DNA from: Chamaecyparis obtusa
Lineage: Eukaryota; Streptophyta; Pinopsida; Cupressales; Cupressaceae
Assembly (NCBI GenBank): GCA_027943335.1
Contig: BSBK01000869.1
Span: 1,832,001-1,896,000 of the forward strand
Reading direction: 5' to 3'
Length of the DNA: 64,000 nt
Under the pieces are notes generated by a model. That model did no database searches. It was not told where the DNA came from and saw only the letters and a list, made by a program, of their open reading frames with translations. The position numbers and the translations under genes were made by a program. Positions 1-10,613 of this stretch are shown here, in pieces. Position 1 is the first letter of the stretch; every line of letters starts with the position of its first letter.

Positions 1-62
1 CGAGAGTCGATGATAGGCAAACCTGTCATGAACGAACATGTTTCTAGAAAGGGGACATGACA
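1..62 (-). mobile_element. End of a minus-strand LTR (F family)
   Basis: The first 62 bases match the last part of solo LTR F near 48870-48933: both run through CGAGAGTCGATGATAGGCAA and finish in GGGGACATGACA. Read on the minus strand this is an LTR start, TGTCATGTCCCC. No PBS or PPT follows, so it is either a solo LTR or the outer end of an element lying left of the window. Confidence 0.7.
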
Positions 63-3000
63 CATTCCTTAACAGTAAAGATATAATATTGGAGGTTTTT
101 GTGCACTCTCTGTTACACTTGATTGATGATTGTTTCCTGAGTTGTGTAAACAATTTATATTGCGAAAATAAACTCAACAAACAAATTAATTTCAAGCAAT
201 CCAAACCCTTGCAAAATGCAAATAGAATGATTAATGGTTTAACAAACAAGCAGTGAAATGTTGGGCAAAAATTTATAGGGGATCTTACATAGGAAAATTG
301 TCCAAAACAGTTTACCTATGGAAATCTAAAAGACTTACTAATTCACAATTCCTCAGTTTCAATTAATGCATCTTTTTTCAGTTTCATTGGATTTTTAGGG
401 AATGTAACTTTTTATTTGACAGTGTTTCTCTAGGGTTCCAGGAATCATAGAAATATTTCCTGGAATACTTTTATTTTTACTCTTAAACAAGTTAAGACTT
501 TCTCTCATTTTTTATGTCCACTCTATTACCCAAATAATTAATAATTTCTCAATGGCCATTCATAATATATTGGCTGTAATTGCCCATTCTTGGTATTTAG
601 AAGATACGATTCCATGCACCGAAAAGCCATTCCTTTCCAGTAGTTCAAGTGCTTGAAAACCTGTACAATCATGCCACTAATAAAATCAATTTATCACGTT
701 CAACTACTTTAGATTTTGTTTATGTTGAAGCTTGAACTATCTTTATGCTGGTTTAGACGTCAAAGTATTCAATCATGTTAATAAATTTGAATACAATATA
801 CTCAGATAATGAATGGAGACACTTGATCTATTCAGGCCAGCCCTTGTATGGGCAACTTGGGATCTTATTGCAATGGCTGAAGAAGGAAAACACAAAGGAC
901 CTCCAACACATGCAGTGCAATTTATTTGGAGCCATGGCTGTCGAGATGTAAGATCAACAAAATTTTGGCATTGCATTTGGATCTGTATGTTGCATACAAA
1001 TGTATCTATTAGATTATTAATTTCAATACTTTGATACTTTCCTCTTATATTTAAAATTTTATCTGGTCTAAGGTACATGATATCCTTATTTTCATGAATT
1101 GTACTTTTGGCAAAGAAATATTAGCTAGAAGCACAAGTGTTAAACCATGCTGTGTGTATTGCATTTCATAATATTTGTAGTTTTAGACTTTCAGTAATTA
1201 ATAATGCGGCTTGTGATTTGTCATACATCTTATGGATTGACTTGTCTCCCACCAATCACAATGCTATGTAGTGTTATAACATAGTTAAAATAATGACTAT
1301 TAGATTAAGGGAATTATGATTCCAGTGGCAATTTCTCAAGCAATTTTCTTATGGTCATGTATGGTTTAGAGTCTGTGATTATGAAATCATTAAATTGAAA
1401 ATCCTTCCTAGAATAAAATGTGCGATCAAAATGCATTTTCTACTAATCCCTTCTTTCTATGCTTTTGATTCTTTCCTTTCTCAGTTCAAAACCTGAATGT
1501 GCATTGCTTTACATGTGAAGGGTTGAGGTAGTTCATGAAGAGGAGCTTATTATCAAAACTATGATGTTGATATTAATACAGCAATAAGACTGAAGGGATG
1601 GAAACAATAAAAAACAATGATTTGCAGATAATCAACACGATACAAGAAATGTGCAAGGCCCAAAACTTCTTTTATATGTTAATTTGAGAAAGGAGATTTA
1701 CATTTATAAGAAAAAATGCAAATTGAATGAGGAACTAACTTCTAACTACCAACTAACAAAAAACTGCATGTTTGTTAGTATAATAATTTGCACTTTCAGT
1801 GCAACACAAAATGAGTTAAAAGTGCAGATAAAGGACTTCAAATTAAAAGGAAAAATCTCTTTTAAATCAACAACTAATCTAAAACTTGACAACATGTATT
1901 TGTAATTTACAATCTTTTTTATTCTTCAAGTGGTTCACATTCATGTTTAATAAACTTTAAATGTGTATTTTTTTGGGTTTCCTAGTATAAAATGCTAAGA
2001 TGCTCTTTCAACACAAAGCAAAGGATATTGTAGTTTTTGACTTGAAATAAATCTTCATTACTACATGCTTGCATTCAACGAAATGCTAAGATTGAATAAT
2101 GCAAGTGCACAAATGGAGTTGAATAGGTAAGCACATAAACACAAGTACTATGGTTAAATTAAATGCAAGATTTCATAAAAAGTCACAATCTTCATCTTTG
2201 AGCTCGCCTGCAATACAAAGCTTGCACATTTGCCTAATATAGTTTTCAGCACAGATAATGAGACATCTCAATAAACTTTCAAAATGAAGATAGACGTATT
2301 AAATTCAATTTGTAAATAACATCGTAATAACACTGAGTAGTTGTTGATAACAATTTCAGCATAATGCAGGCATGAGAATTACTATTGACCTATCGAATGA
2401 AGTGCAAAAAGACACTCATTTATATTGTTTAGAAAGTTGAATGAAAATAAATGAAATAAATTAACTACACTTCTAGCCTAGCTACAACTATTCGTATGAT
2501 CTGTAAGCTTTAATACAAATTATTTGGTCCACTAATTGTAATTTGAATGTAAGTTCAATTGATGATTATAATATTGCAAGTATTCCTTAGAATCTCTTGT
2601 TTCCTGTGTGAGGATGAGCTACTCTAAGCACGAGCTACAATAGACTTAAGGAAGGGGGCTCTAGAAGATTCTGGGGAAGCTCTCATGGGAAATCCTTTGT
2701 TCTGATTATCATAGATGCTTCAAAAGTATTCTAAAAGTACAACAGCCTTGGTGAATCTAAAACCCTTCAAAGTATAATCACCTGGAATTCATGAACTTGC
2801 TGAACTGATATAATTATGAGTATTTGATGATAAGAATTCTACTTGAAACATAATTACTCAGCCAAAGACTAATCAAAACTCTTTGAATTTTTTTTTGAAA
2901 CTTATAAACGACCCGATAGGCATACGTCAACATTCAAACCGTTATTGATCATTCATGAAGAATGTGTAATGCCACAATTTGATCCCAGCTGTTATTTACA

Positions 3001-4100
3001 TTTGTATATATTGGATAATTTAAAACCCCTATTGTTGATTTAAACCCTACTGTGCGATAAAGCTTTATGGTTATGAAAACTTCTCACTATGGATCAAATA
3101 ATTTTTTTACGTAAACTCAACAATAAATATTGAATTTAGGTGCTGCCACTGCTCTGCATTAGCCAACTGCTGATATTGGATGCTATCTTTCTTGATAATT
3201 CTTTCACTCTCAGATATACAGGAAAAGATAGGTGTGAATGATGAATATGCTGCTGATGTGATTGTCATGAAAGAATTTTGCATTTATAAGTCATGCAAAT
3301 ATGACTATCTCGTTGATAAAACCTCACTATTATGACTGAATCTTGTTGCTGATATTATTGGTATGAAACATTCTTTGGAAAATGTTCACTGTCTACAGTG
3401 ACTAAGGAGCTACATTTAACCTCATACCAACTCTTAGATTCATTTTGTCAGCATTCCAAATATGCTCGCTACAGTCTTGTTTTAATATGTGGTCAAACAC
3501 ATTCAGTGAAATGACTGCATTTTCCTGGAGTGCAATCAATTCCATATGCTATTACTTTTCTTCTAACAGTATCCATAATCTGTTTTTCATCAGTAAAATC
3601 GCCATAGAACATTTTAAGATCTTTTTCTTGATTACTATTTAATTCTGAAACTATATATGCACCGGAACCCAAGGCTTGTAGCACCAAGCTCTTCAATGTC
3701 TAATTATTATAGTCAAGCATACCTCTGCCATGTATGACTACCATTTCAGACCCCCACATATGACTGCCATTTCAGACTCAGGTACTCTTTTATCAGTCAT
3801 GTCTTTTGAAATGGGTTTGGGTGTTGTTGATGTGAGTTTTGTTCCACGACAACATGCAGAATCGAATACTTAGTATTTTGAGAGGAAACACCAAATCTCC
3901 AACTCTCTCTTGAATAAGGATGCTCATATGCTAAACAATGTATTTGGATTGTGTGATCAAATGAGACAACCTCAAGGTTCCTTGTTATTGTGGACTTTCA
4001 CTCAGTTATAACGATGTGATATGTTGGTTATCACAAAGGGACTTATGCTGTTCATTCAATGGAAACCAACTGAGTTTAACTTCTTCCAACTGCTTCTAAC
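63..4100. other. No gene recognised; AT-rich unique-looking DNA
   Basis: About 4 kb without a sustained reading frame, LTR pair or recognisable protein domain. Short open frames near 813-1034 (plus) and 3493-3696 (minus) are the only hints of protein-like composition and I could not assign either. A short phrase (ATGACTACCATTTCAGAC, then ATGACTGCCATTTCAGAC) is duplicated near 3735-3778. Confidence 0.5.
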
Positions 4101-5746
4101 TAAACAAGCTGCAAAGGATAAGGGTTTAGATTCTATCTAACTCTAAGATTGCAAGACAATGTTGATGATGGGGTGAGCCTCTAACCAATCCTTGCTCCAT
4201 CGTGTCAACTAGGCACAAGAGGGTGCTATCTTCTAAGGATGCAAGAATGGTTTCCACATTGCCAATACTCATTCAAATACCCTATGAAAACACAATCTAA
4301 ATGAACATTTTCAATAGAAGTTAAACACTTGCAATTTTAGGCCCAGACTAACCTTGCACTGTTACTTACAATTAACAAGTACCAAAAGGTATGGACCCAA
4401 GCTCCACCACTAATCACCATTTAACAATATCTTCCATTCAACTATTTCTACTTAACATGAAATGAAATCTACTCCAAGTGAGGAATTGAAGAAACCGTGC
4501 AATACTCCAAAGCAACACAAGTAATCCACCATGATGACCAACAATGAATCAACAATTATTTTGATAGCATTATGACAACAATTTCAACAAGTCCCCTCTC
4601 CTACTCTACTGTAATCTTAATCTCCTCCCTAATCTTATGAGTTGCGAATGAGAAGGCCTTGGCCTTTTATAGTTGTTCATTTACAATGAGGGGCCAAGAT
4701 TGATTCAAGATCAAGGGCCAAGATTATGCCAACACTTCCCTAATTAGGGTTTCATAACCTCCACTAGCAATTATTAAATGCCCACCCAATTACAATTAAG
4801 CATCACCTTGTGGGCCAATAAAAATATTAGATTGCTTATGTGGGCCAATAAGAAAATAGATTATGTAAAAGCTTACACGAGAAGACACCCACCAATGGGC
4901 CAATGATAAAATGTCACGTGGGCAAGATAATTTTCTTTGACTTTTCCTCTTTTGGCATATTCAATGACTGGATATAATATAAGCTCTCCCCCTGGGACAC
5001 TTGACGCATTCTCATTGGTTGGAGAAATAGGCGCCACCTCAACATGACTACCCTATAGGCTTAATACGTACCCTTCAAAATCTTCTCATTGCATTTGGCT
5101 TGTTCTTGCATTCTTGACTTCCTCTTGATTTATATTTTCTTTAATTTGGGTTTTGATTTACATCTTGTTCTTTGCTCTTTGAATTTGCCTTGAAATCTTC
5201 TAATTCATCTTCTTTTCAACATTATGGAGTCATTGATGTCCTTTGATCTTCTTGCCATTGTAGAATCCTTTATCATCATCTTCCTTGCTCATCACCATCC
5301 TCCATGCCATCACTTCTGCAAAAAGAAAGAAAACTTTGTATCAAAGATATGAATAATGAAATGCAAGCTGGATTTTACAATTAGAAATTTGGCTCGCAAC
5401 CTTTTAACAATCCTTAATGTAAATCTAAGAAAATGTCAATTTGTTGATGGAAGATTTCTGGAAATGCTAATTTTTTTGATGAAATCTGCCCCTGGATGAT
5501 GAACATTTGTGCTTGTCTGACTTGAATTCCTCTACGATGTTCTGACTTTTCCACCTTTAAGCTTGATGTATCTTGATGTTTTTAGCAAGGCTTGATCTGA
5601 TATGATTCGCCTTTCTAAATCCTGATTTTGCAGCCAGTTCTGCAATTCGCACCATTGCCTTGATGTCTGATCTTCTTTGATACTATGAAGTTACTAGCCC
5701 AAATTTGACTAACTTGATTGTTCTTCCATGTTTTCTTCCAGCTCTA
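4101..5746. other. Noncoding, possibly old minus-strand LTR sequence
   Basis: No gene is seen. The phrase GTGGGCCAATA occurs twice near 4811 and 4841, with a close variant near 4896. A TATA-like CTATAAAAGGCC lies on the minus strand at 4661-4672. This stretch was continuous with 14570 onward before Copia G inserted at 5747, and that side also has a minus-strand TATA-like box (15040-15054). Both sides use similar phrases such as TTCTGCAATTCGCA, so the two may be halves of one old LTR or leader. That reading is inference. Confidence 0.3.
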
Positions 5747-5895
5747 TCCTTTGTTGTTGCATATAGCCACAATCAGATAAATTCATATTACTAATGCATA
5801 TATCAATTAGAGAAATTCATAATACTAAAGCATATATCATTGATCAGATTAAAGAGACATATGTATACATATATATATATAATGATAATTATTAT

Positions 5896-5942
<47 letters not shown>

Positions 5943-5993
5943 TATATGATTTTTTTCATGCTCTATATTCTCTTTATGATCGAATGTGAAACA

Positions 5994-6230
5994 TATTGTG
6001 TTAAAATAATGAATGTGTTGTTATACAATGATCATGAATGATCTATATATACAAGATACAAGAGAATGTTTCTATAACGAACAAGAGAGAGGAAATAGAA
6101 ACATTCGTGTAGAGTGAAAGAGAAAGTTTCCACAACGAACAAAAGAAGTTTATGGATACATTGCAAACAAAGTGACCATTAGAAATAGACAAAAGAGAGA
6201 TAAAATTAGAAACTATCTATTATGGTAATA
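5994..6230 (-). repeat. H LTR, left copy (3' LTR in element sense)
   Basis: 237 bp. It pairs with 7467-7701 over its whole length with scattered substitutions, and its inner edge meets the reverse PPT. Confidence 0.9.
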
Positions 6231-6589
6231 CCCTCCCTTAATGGTCAATCTAACTATTGTCTTTTGGTCACAAATTCTTCAAAACATTCTGCTGTTGCTA
6301 AGACCCTCCCCGGATCTGCAAAATGTTAATGACCAAGAAATCATCACAAAATTCCAACCTGATGTTGGATAACAGAACTATCCTTCCCTGGAAATAGAGA
6401 TACATACTAAGAATAGCTACGAAACCCTCCAAACTATTGCAGATGAGCAAAATGCCCCAAAACTTAATGCAAAATACTATGAGTTGAAGAGTACAAAGCA
6501 TGATTTTTTTCCGAAAAAAACAGTAAAAAACGTGGAAACAGGAACACCTATTATGAAATCCCACGCGAACTTCACTATTACAGATACCA

Positions 6590-6720
6590 AAAATGATTTT
6601 TTAGGAGAAAAATCGACGAAAACCCAACACAATTTTTGAGGTGAAAAATTGATCAAAACCCAACATGATTTTTGAGGTGAAAAATCAATCAAAACCAAAC
6701 ATAGATAATTTTTGAGGAAA
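6590..6720. repeat. Short tandem repeat inside H
   Basis: Three to four imperfect copies of about 40 bp built on GATTTTTGAGGTGAAAAATC followed by a phrase like ATCAAAACCCAACAT. The frames through them translate into repeated peptides, which explains the short minus-strand frames seen here. Confidence 0.75.
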
Positions 6721-6974
6721 AAATTATAAACCCTTCAAATAATATTTGTCGTTGAATCTTTGATTGCCTTCCAACATTAAGTTGGTAAATGACGTCATCT
6801 TGCACATTTCCCAATGCATGGAAAATGAAAAACAAAGAGGAGGCGATAGCACAGAAACTGAAACAAGAATCCCAATGCAAAAAAAGAGGCAGATGCAGGT
6901 ACAAACTTCAAAAATCAATGAAGTACAACTGACACAAATTTTGAGAAATATTTCCGACTGACCCAGAAAAATCC

Positions 6975-7255
6975 GATGAAGACCTAGAAGAGATCTCAAA
7001 AAACCCAGAAGGAATTTGAAATCAGAATAAAATTCCGACACAGAATTTGAGGCACGAAAATCGAGGTAACCAAAAAATTATGACGAAGACCTAGAAGAGA
7101 TCTCAAAAAACTCAAAAGGAATTTGAAATCAAAATAAAATTTTGACAACACGGAATTTGAGGCACAAAAATCGAGGCACTCAAAATTTTTTGACAACGAC
7201 CCAATTGAGATCTCAAAAAACCCACAAGGAATCTGCAATCAAAAGAAAATTTCGA
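6975..7255. repeat. About 115-bp tandem repeat inside H
   Basis: Three imperfect units share the phrases GAGATCTCAAAAAAC, AAGGAAT(T/C)TG and AATCGAGG. No protein family is recognised, and the open frames differ between units, so I read this as a noncoding internal repeat. Confidence 0.75.
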
Positions 7256-7466
7256 CTTGAACTGAAGGGTCAAAATAGTAAAAAATGTAGAAACCCTAGC
7301 GGCTATAGACAAACTAGAACTCGATGCAGAAAATAAAAAAAGTGAATTCCTGCAAATAGGTTTTTGAACATACTTAGGGCAAAAGAGCTTTGAAAATCTT
7401 GAACTAATAATTTCAAAAAAAGAAATTAAAGATTTTCGAAAAGGTCAGGAATTTGCTCTGATACCA

Positions 7467-7701
7467 TATTGTGGTAAAATAATGAATGTGTTGTTATACA
7501 ATGATCATGAATGATCTATATATACAAGATACAAGAGAATGTTTCTATAACGAACAAAAGAGAGGAAATAGAAACATTCTTTTAGAGTAAAAGAGAGTTT
7601 CCATAACGAACATAAGGAGTTTATGGAAACATTACAAAACGAGTGACCATTAGAAATAGACAGAAGGGAGATAAAATTAGAAACTATCTATTATCGTAAT
7701 A
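7467..7701 (-). repeat. H LTR, right copy (5' LTR in element sense)
   Basis: 235 bp. The reverse PBS at 7455-7466 touches its first base, which sets the boundary at TATT rather than at the TG three bases further in. Confidence 0.9.
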
Positions 7702-7861
7702 AAACAAACCCAATTACTAATTGGAATCAGTATCAACCTGATAACTAATGAATCGTAATTGGTATTGAATTGGTATCAAACCCGATAATGAGTTTCAATG
7801 CTTTGTATTACCAAAAGGTGTAATGATTAGTCACACCTATGATAGGCATGACTCCTCAAAG

Positions 7862-7886
7862 AGTTACGTCTATCATAGACGTGACT
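7862..7886. promoter_or_regulatory. Palindrome in G 5' LTR, CGTGAC core
   Basis: Two 12-nt arms around one central base, with one mismatch. The 3' LTR copy at 14255-14279 is perfect. It lies in the LTR upstream half, where U3 promoter elements of Copia LTRs normally sit. A regulatory role is inferred. Confidence 0.5.
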
Positions 7887-8083
7887 GAGCACATTACCAT
7901 GCACATATTTATATTGCTCGGATTGTTCAATACAAGTACAAAAATTGATAAGTACGAAGTGTATTGAATAGCGACACATATTTCTTCATTACGATTTGAT
8001 CATAGTCGAATTACAAGTTCATTTCAATTACATATATTCAGTTCTTCTACTCTTGCAAATAAACATCGACTTTGTTAGAGTCA

Positions 8084-8085
<2 letters not shown>

Positions 8086-8137
<52 letters not shown>

Positions 8138-8159
8138 ATATATATATATATATATATAA
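8086..8159. repeat. AT microsatellite in G 5' LTR
   Basis: Long (AT)n run broken by one CT. The open frame across it encodes only Tyr-Ile repeats and is not a gene. The run is much shorter in the 3' LTR, so it expanded after insertion or was copied at another length. Confidence 0.95.
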
Positions 8160-8227
8160 TCAGCATTGCATATATATATGAAAGAATAAATTGAAATCTG
8201 AATAAGAAGTTTGCCTTGAATTTAACA

Positions 8228-8239
8228 TGGTATCAGAGC
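8228..8239 (+). other. G primer binding site
   Basis: TGGTATCAGAGC immediately follows the 5' LTR. It is complementary to the 3' end of plant initiator methionine tRNA, the usual primer of plant Copia elements. Confidence 0.95.
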
Positions 8240-8310
8240 ACTGGTAAAGGAAGATTCAAGAAGCTCTCAAACTTGAGAAATTCAAGATCAATTATAATAT
8301 ATCACATTTC

Positions 8311-9115
8311 CGTGGCAAGCGCTATTAGATTTGAGGATAGGCTTGAAAGAGGAAACAATTTCTATCATGGAAATTCAGAATTAAAATGATTCTAAGAGAA
8401 AATAAAGTCGAGTCATTCATAAAAGAGGAGAAAGAAGGGCCAGAGAATGATCCTGAGAAATCCATTTGGATTGAAGGAAATGAAAAAGCTATGAAGATCA
8501 TATTTGATGGCGTTAGAGATCATATAGTGCCAATCTTGACAAAATATGAGACTGCCTATCATATGTTTAAATCACTTGAAAGCACGTATGAGATAAACAA
8601 TGCTAGCAGAACCCTAGCCCTAAAGAGGGAAATTAATCATATAAGTATGAACAAAGGAGAATCCACCAATGCATACGTTATGAGAATATCCACTCTAAGG
8701 GATGAATTGTCGACAGTTGGATATGTAATTTAGAGCAAAGAACTCATACTCATTGCACTAGATGGCCTACCAAACACTTGGGAGACTTTTGTTTAAGGCA
8801 TTAGTGCAAGGTCTAAATATCCAAACTTCGATCGACTAAGGTCAGATTGTCTTCAGGAAGAGTCAAGACAAAACAAGAAAGGGATCAAACAAAAGAACAT
8901 AGATGAGGATCTTCATGTGTTAAATGTAAACTCTCACAAGAAAGGCAAGAAGAAACACTTTAAGAAGAGGAAGGACCATCATGAAAAGGGTTCATCTAAA
9001 AAAAGATTTTTCTCACATTCAATGTTTCAAATGTGATCAATATGGGTATTATGCAGCTAGATGTCCAGATAGAATTAAACAACAAGCTACATTTGCCAAA
9101 GTGAAAAGAAATAAA
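8311..9115 (+). pseudogene. gag: G gag remnant (Copia capsid and zinc knuckle)
   Basis: Codes for the Copia nucleocapsid precursor that packages element RNA. By comparison with E the expected start ATG has become GTG at 8311, and a frameshift follows within about 60 bases. The main open part, 8386-8733, carries the KREINHISMNKGE motif typical of these gags. A stop at 8731 and another near 8794 break it again. The last part shifts frame and holds a damaged zinc knuckle, CFKCDQYGYYAARCP near 9026-9069, where the histidine of CX2CX4HX4C is tyrosine. Non-functional by several independent lesions. Confidence 0.9.
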
Positions 9116-10601
9116 AAGGAGCATGATTCAAAGAAACATGTATTCTACTCCACTCTCTCTAATCAAGTATCTAACAAATCTAATACTTGGATCATAGACA
9201 GTGGGTTATCAAGACATATCATTGGGTATAGAGAACTATTGGACTCTATGGTAGAAGAAATTGATGAAGAGGTAACCATTGGAGACCACTCTGCACATCC
9301 AGTAAAAGGTGTTGGGACTTGCACCAATAAGCTTAAGTTAGGCATGTCTATCCAACTCATCGGAGTTCTTTTCGTTCCAGGCATCAAGAGGAACCTAGTC
9401 TCCATATCTGCACTTGAGGATAATGGGTATAGAGTAACCTTCATGGATAGCAAGGTGTTGGCATGGCCAAAGAATTCTTCTATCAAGAAAGCTATAACCT
9501 TAAGGCATAGAAAAGGCTACTTGTATGAGGATGTACTGAACCTAATCTTGCCCTAATTCATGAAATTGTAGACTCTAATGAGATATGGCATAGAAGATTA
9601 GGATATTTAAACTTTCATGCCTTATCTTCCATGAAAAAGTTAGTCACTGGCTTACCTAAGTTAAAGCAATATCATTCAGGTACATGTAATGGGTGTGCCC
9701 TAGGCAAAAATACTAAGGGTTCTTTTCAAAGTAGTTCTAGTAAAATGAGTAATGTCTTAGAACTAGTTCACTTAGACTTATGTGGACCCATGTCTATACC
9801 TCAAGTGGGAGGGTTTCTATATGTAATATTTGTTGATGACTTCTCCAAAAAAACTTCGATCTACTTCCTCAAATGTAAAGAATTAGAAGAGATCCTCAGG
9901 AAATTCAAGGAATTCAAATCCTTCTCTGAAAACTCCTTTGGAAAGAAAATAAAAACCTTAAGAACTGATAATGGGAGGGAATACACCTTTGACATTTTTA
10001 GAGAATTTTGCAAAGCTGGGATTAAGAGGGAGTTCATTGTTCCTTACAACCCTCAACAAAATGGGGTTGCTGAGAGGAAAAACAGAACTATTGTAGAAGT
10101 AGCTAAAGCCATGCTCCTTGATCAAAATTTAGAAACCTATCTTTGGGCAGAAGCCTCCAACACTGTTGTATACATACAAATAGATGTCCTCACTCCCATA
10201 TTGAAGACAAAACTCTTGAAGAAGTTTTCACTAGTATAAAGCCAAATATCACTCACTTAAGGATATTTGGATGCCTTGTTTATATTAATGTACCTAAAGA
10301 GAAAAGAACAAAACTAGAACCTTCTAGAAGAAAAGGAATCCTTGTTGGGTATAGTGAAACTCTTAAAGCCTATAAAGTATTTGTACTTGAACGTAGCAAT
10401 ATTGAACTCAGTAGAGATGTAATATTTGAGGAAGACCTAGCTTTCAAAAGGGCTAGAAATTCTATTGAGTCAGAAAGTAATACTCCACCTTCAGACCTAG
10501 AAGAGGATCTTGCTCTTGAGTTTCAGAGGGAGTATCCTGAAGAGGATGAAAACGAAGTACAAAACTCACCTCAAGAGAATCATAAGAAAAGACAACTTTA
10601 G
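9116..10601 (+). pseudogene. pol: G protease-integrase remnant
   Basis: Second third of a Copia polyprotein. The protease region reads IIDSGLSRHIIG near 9190-9225, the DSG triad kept. The GAG-pre-integrase zinc region follows with HRRLGYLNFHAL and the CNGCALGK motif. Integrase core residues are visible: LVHLDLCGPM (first Asp near 9777), RTDNGREYT (second Asp near 9967) and NPQQNGVAERKNRT with the Glu. The frame changes at about 9556-9631 and again near 10190, so at least two frameshifts plus the stop at 9554 separate the parts. The downstream acidic linker ends at 10601. Confidence 0.9.
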
Positions 10602-10613
10602 GCCACCAAAACA

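Larger units (their letters stand above)
5994..7701 (-). mobile_element. Non-autonomous LTR element H with TA..TA termini
   Basis: A 1.7 kb minus-strand element inside G's 5' LTR, flanked by a perfect AAACA duplication (5989-5993, 7702-7706). The empty site is visible in G's 3' LTR near 14106-14114. Near-identical LTRs of about 236 bp lie at 5994-6230 and 7467-7701. The reverse PBS GCTCTGATACCA (7455-7466) abuts the right LTR and a reverse PPT (CCCTCCCTTA, 6231-6240) abuts the left one. The roughly 1.2 kb interior has only short unrelated frames and no gag or pol motif. The LTRs begin TATT and end AATA on either strand instead of TG..CA. Confidence 0.9.
5752..8227 (+). repeat. G 5' LTR, split by element H
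   Basis: Starts TGTTGTTGCATATAGCC and ends ...GAATTTAACA directly before the PBS. It matches the 3' LTR (13878-14564) on both sides of H (5994-7701). The two LTRs differ at scattered single bases and in the length of AT runs. A 12-nt-arm palindrome lies at 7862-7886. Confidence 0.93.

Noticed and set aside
795..1034. Possible host exon followed by a GTAAGA donor-like site
   Set aside because: Two overlapping frames both look protein-like, neither matches a family I know, and no neighbouring exon was found.
3493..3696. Minus-strand 67-codon frame with ordinary composition
   Set aside because: No start context, domain or continuation beyond the stop; chance or decayed fragment cannot be separated.
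7996..8181. 61-codon frame in G 5' LTR
   Set aside because: Most of it is Tyr-Ile from an AT microsatellite.
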